Positions 61,617 through 64,000 of a stretch of DNA of 64,000 nt are shown here, piece by piece. The stretch is taken from positions 186,001 through 250,000 of the forward strand of contig JAFREE010000019.1 in assembly GCA_019400425.1 (NCBI GenBank). The letters run 5' to 3'. Position numbers and translations under genes: made by a program. The notes under the pieces were generated by a model. That model saw only the letters and a list, made by a program, of their open reading frames with translations. It searched no databases and had not been told where the DNA came from. Position 1 is the stretch's first letter; every line of letters begins with the position of its first letter. This DNA is from Hymenochaete sp. R1 (Eukaryota; Basidiomycota; Agaricomycetes; Hymenochaetales; Hymenochaetaceae).

Positions 61617-63051
61617 ATGGTACGCACTATTGTACAACCAAACGGGAGGTCACAGACCTACATGTCACAACGATCAAGGGCCGGTCCTAGTCAAAGCCAG
61701 GGCCAATCTCGGACACAGCGTGGTCGACAGGATGAGGAAGAGGATGAAGGAGAGGAAGAAATTGACATGAGAGAGGCTAATGAAGATGAAGACCATGCTA
61801 ATGGCACTTCTGACGTACGAATTTCTAAGCTTGCTGTATGAATGCTTGTCTAGAACTAATGTTTTCTGCAGGACTTAACACGGAAAGCAAATGCGCTCGT
61901 TAGGCTTGCGCTCTTCAACGAATCCAGACGCATCGCTCTCCGAAGAGAAGAAATTAATAAGCGCAGTGTGTCTTTTCCTTTGTTCAAAAGTAATTGTGTA
62001 TCTCATTATTTCCTCGACACCAGTACTGAGCGAGAACACGCGTCTATTTAACACTGTATTTTCTGTGGCTCAAAAAATCTTACAAAGTACCTTCGGTATG
62101 GAGCTGGTCGAACTCATGGGCCGCGCAGAACGCGAGCGCGAACAAAATGGAGTTGGAGATGAGGGAAATGGAGAGGTTGGTACTGGTCTTAAGAAAAAAG
62201 GTATGGCGGAATCGAATTACACTTTAGGTTTGTATAAAACATTGCAATTTCACAGCTGCTTCCTCCGGATCGAAGTCGTATATTCTGCGATCCACTCTTG
62301 CTGATGCGCTTTTAGTGGAGACGGTAGAAGTATTGGAAAGTCTGAATGAAGCGGAAATGGAAGATGTCTTGCTCCCGGACGATGAAGAACCTGCTCAACC
62401 AACTGGAACTATCCTGAGTTGGAACACGGCTGACCAGCTCAGCGGTCTTGGTTTCCTATATGTTATTCTGTCCATCATCCTTGTCAATGGACACAGTCTA
62501 AGTGACCGTAAGCCCTGGGCCCATTTGCACGTTACCATTTAATAACCATGCCCTGCAGCCGAACTCAAGAAACATCTCAAAACCTTTCGACTTCCGATGA
62601 CCGCATCGATAGAATTCTCCCCTCACTCGACGCACCGGAAGATGTCCATAGACACGTATCTCTTCAACCTCGTCAAGCAAGGCCACCTCGACAAAATAAA
62701 GATTGGCCCCGGTGGTATGCTGAAACCTACCCAAGGTAGACATATTTCCCGTCTCCCCTTTAATAGTGTATTAAAGCACGTTGGTGGACAGGTAAACGGA
62801 CTCGAGGAGGAGATGGTGATGACGATTCGTCGTTCGAATGGCGTTGGGGTGCTCGCGCCTACGCAGAAGTCGGCGAACGGGCCATTGCGGAGTTTGTTGC
62901 GAATTTTATGGCGGACCGAGCCGTACGCGGGAATCCTGGCGAAGAAGAGCGTCCGAGAGGAGTTAGGGAAAGGGAAAGAGAGCAGGCTTACACATCATTG
63001 ATAAAGGATATTACGAGGGCTGCTGGTGGAAAGCTGCAGGATATACGGTAG
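61617..63051 (+). CDS. NSE3: SMC5/6 complex subunit Nse3 (MAGE-domain protein)
   Basis: The model has six exons: 61617-61814, 61872-61965, 62024-62200, 62256-62507, 62559-62735 and 62792-63051 (288 aa). A Gln/Ser-rich then acidic N-terminus (about 65 aa) precedes a MAGE homology domain. The domain includes KANALVRLALFNESRRIALR, ENTRLFNTVFSVAQKILQ, FGMELVEL, the first winged helix GLGFLYVILSIILVNG and the second winged-helix segment STHRKMSIDTYLFNLVKQGH. It closes with FEWRWGARAYAEVGERAIAE, a typical Nse3 ending. Nse3 binds Nse1 and Nse4 and bridges the SMC5/6 heads and DNA in recombination repair. The start ATG is chosen over an upstream frame extension because it lies next to the promoter region. 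The last intron was set by frame and restores the EWRWG motif. Confidence 0.9.
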
Positions 63052-63423
63052 CAATGAGGCTTGATGTAGGAGAAGTGCGTTTTATGTGATTATATCATAA
63101 TATACTCGAGTATGTATATGATTACATTTGGTGTAGGGACTTTTTTTACTCAGGATAGTAGTTTTATAGCACATTTTCTTTGAACGCCTCTCTTGGTCTA
63201 TGTGTAAACTCGTAAAGAGTGGCCAGGTCAAATGAACGTACGGAGCGATCTACTCCAGCCTATGGGTATCTGTAGTATGCCACCACAATCTACCTTTGAA
63301 TACATGAAACGACTAATGCAACAATTTGTAATTGCGCAACGCAAAAAATAAAATCCACTGAGAAGCTTTCATCCAGGAATGGGATCCACTCATCACTTCC
63401 CCCATACCATTCCTTCCCGTTCG
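63052..63423. other. Convergent intergenic region (NSE3 / sorting nexin)
   Basis: About 370 bp, A/T-rich, no gene seen. Confidence 0.55.
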
Positions 63424-64000
63424 CTCAGCCGCCAACACCCAACAGCCCCATCATCACCTCACTCATCGGCCTCGCCCCAACTCCTCGTGAATGGTCTAAC
63501 ACATGCGGCGGCGGTTTCGATAACGGTTCCGGATCTCTTACGCTTGGATCACACAAATCCTTCTCGTAGATGGAAGTCACTCGAGGGCCGGGGAGGGTTG
63601 CGGCGAATTCGGCGGGAGAAGCATCGAAGAGAGCACGGGTGGATTTGAGGCGAATGAGAATCTGCGAGTGAGAAATGTGTGTTGCAAAGGATCAAGGAAG
63701 CCGAAATTTTTGTCAGCTCTGCTTAGGGCAAAGGGAGCTTTGAAGAACAGAGCACAAACTTTTTCGTAGAAAGCAATCTCCCCGTCAAGATGTGCTTTTG
63801 TGATCCGCTCGAAATCCTCCCGCTTCTGCGTATGGTACACATCGAACTCGGCCATCGTTGTATTCAGCACAGTTTCGCATCGCACATTCATATCATCCTC
63901 ATTCGCAATACTGGCTTTCATAGGTTCCGAGATCAAACCGTCCTGTTGCAGGGAATTCGATGCCTGCGATACGGATGCTGTGGTGTTCGCCAGGGTGTTT
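63424..64000 (-). CDS. Probable sorting nexin (PX-BAR type), C-terminal part; runs off the window
   Basis: Two exons visible: 64000-63760 (continuing beyond the edge) and 63661-63424. The visible part is the end of a helical BAR-like domain (NTTMAEFDVYHTQKREDFER, then HLDGEIAFYEK, then RLKSTRALFDAS) followed by a short tail ending GLLGVGG. The pattern of the helices resembles the C-termini of fungal SNX4/SNX41/Atg20-type sorting nexins, which act in endosomal retrieval and autophagy. The PX domain would lie outside the window, so the family is not confirmed. The intron acceptor at 63662 and the stop at 63424 are clear. Confidence 0.5.

Overview
This window looks like nuclear DNA from a filamentous basidiomycete, most likely an Agaricomycete. 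Genes are dense and broken by many short introns (about 45-70 nt, GT-AG). The photoreceptor WC-1 has LOV and PAS domains but no GATA zinc finger, the arrangement known from basidiomycetes. Gene models were built by hand. In each spliced model where I give exon coordinates, the exon lengths sum to a whole number of codons.

Layout. 1-1958: low-complexity C/T-rich sequence that starts with a TTGGG tandem repeat. 1959-19367: SEC24 with an unexpected N-terminal WW domain (+), an ELYS-type nucleoporin (-), a PITH-domain protein (-) head-to-head with a Yra1/ALYREF-type mRNA export adaptor (+), and WC-1 (-). 19368-21524: gene-free, with a dense CCAAT cluster. 21525-34579: the ribosome-recycling ATPase ABCE1/RLI1 (-) head-to-head with the GPI deacetylase GPI12/PIG-L (+), RPA3/RFA3 (-), two tandem UBC4/5-type E2 genes (+, the first divergent), a second and catalytically altered PIG-L-like gene (+), and a Par14/PIN4 parvulin (-). 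34810-34883: tRNA-Ala(AGC) (-). 35282-44212: a two-SANT NCoR/Snt1-like corepressor (-) head-to-head with GPI17/PIG-S (+), then an MFSD5-type molybdate transporter (-).

44.5-51.5 kb is an accessory island on the minus strand: three intact intronless paralogs and one broken copy of a protein family I do not recognise. They share a TATA element about 55-65 nt before the ATG, and two of them share recognisable 3' flanking sequence. Beyond the island come the autophagy scaffold ATG11 (+), a sugar transporter of the lactose-permease/hexose type (+), a small single-pass membrane protein (-) head-to-head with the SMC5/6 subunit NSE3 (+), and the 3' part of a probable sorting nexin (-) that runs off the right edge.

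Most genes are housekeeping: COPII traffic, nuclear pore, mRNA export, translation recycling, replication, ubiquitylation, GPI-anchor synthesis, chromatin, autophagy and SMC5/6. They do not form one pathway. The most novel items are the orphan tandem family, the PIG-L pseudoenzyme candidate, the divergent tailed E2 and the WW-SEC24 fusion.
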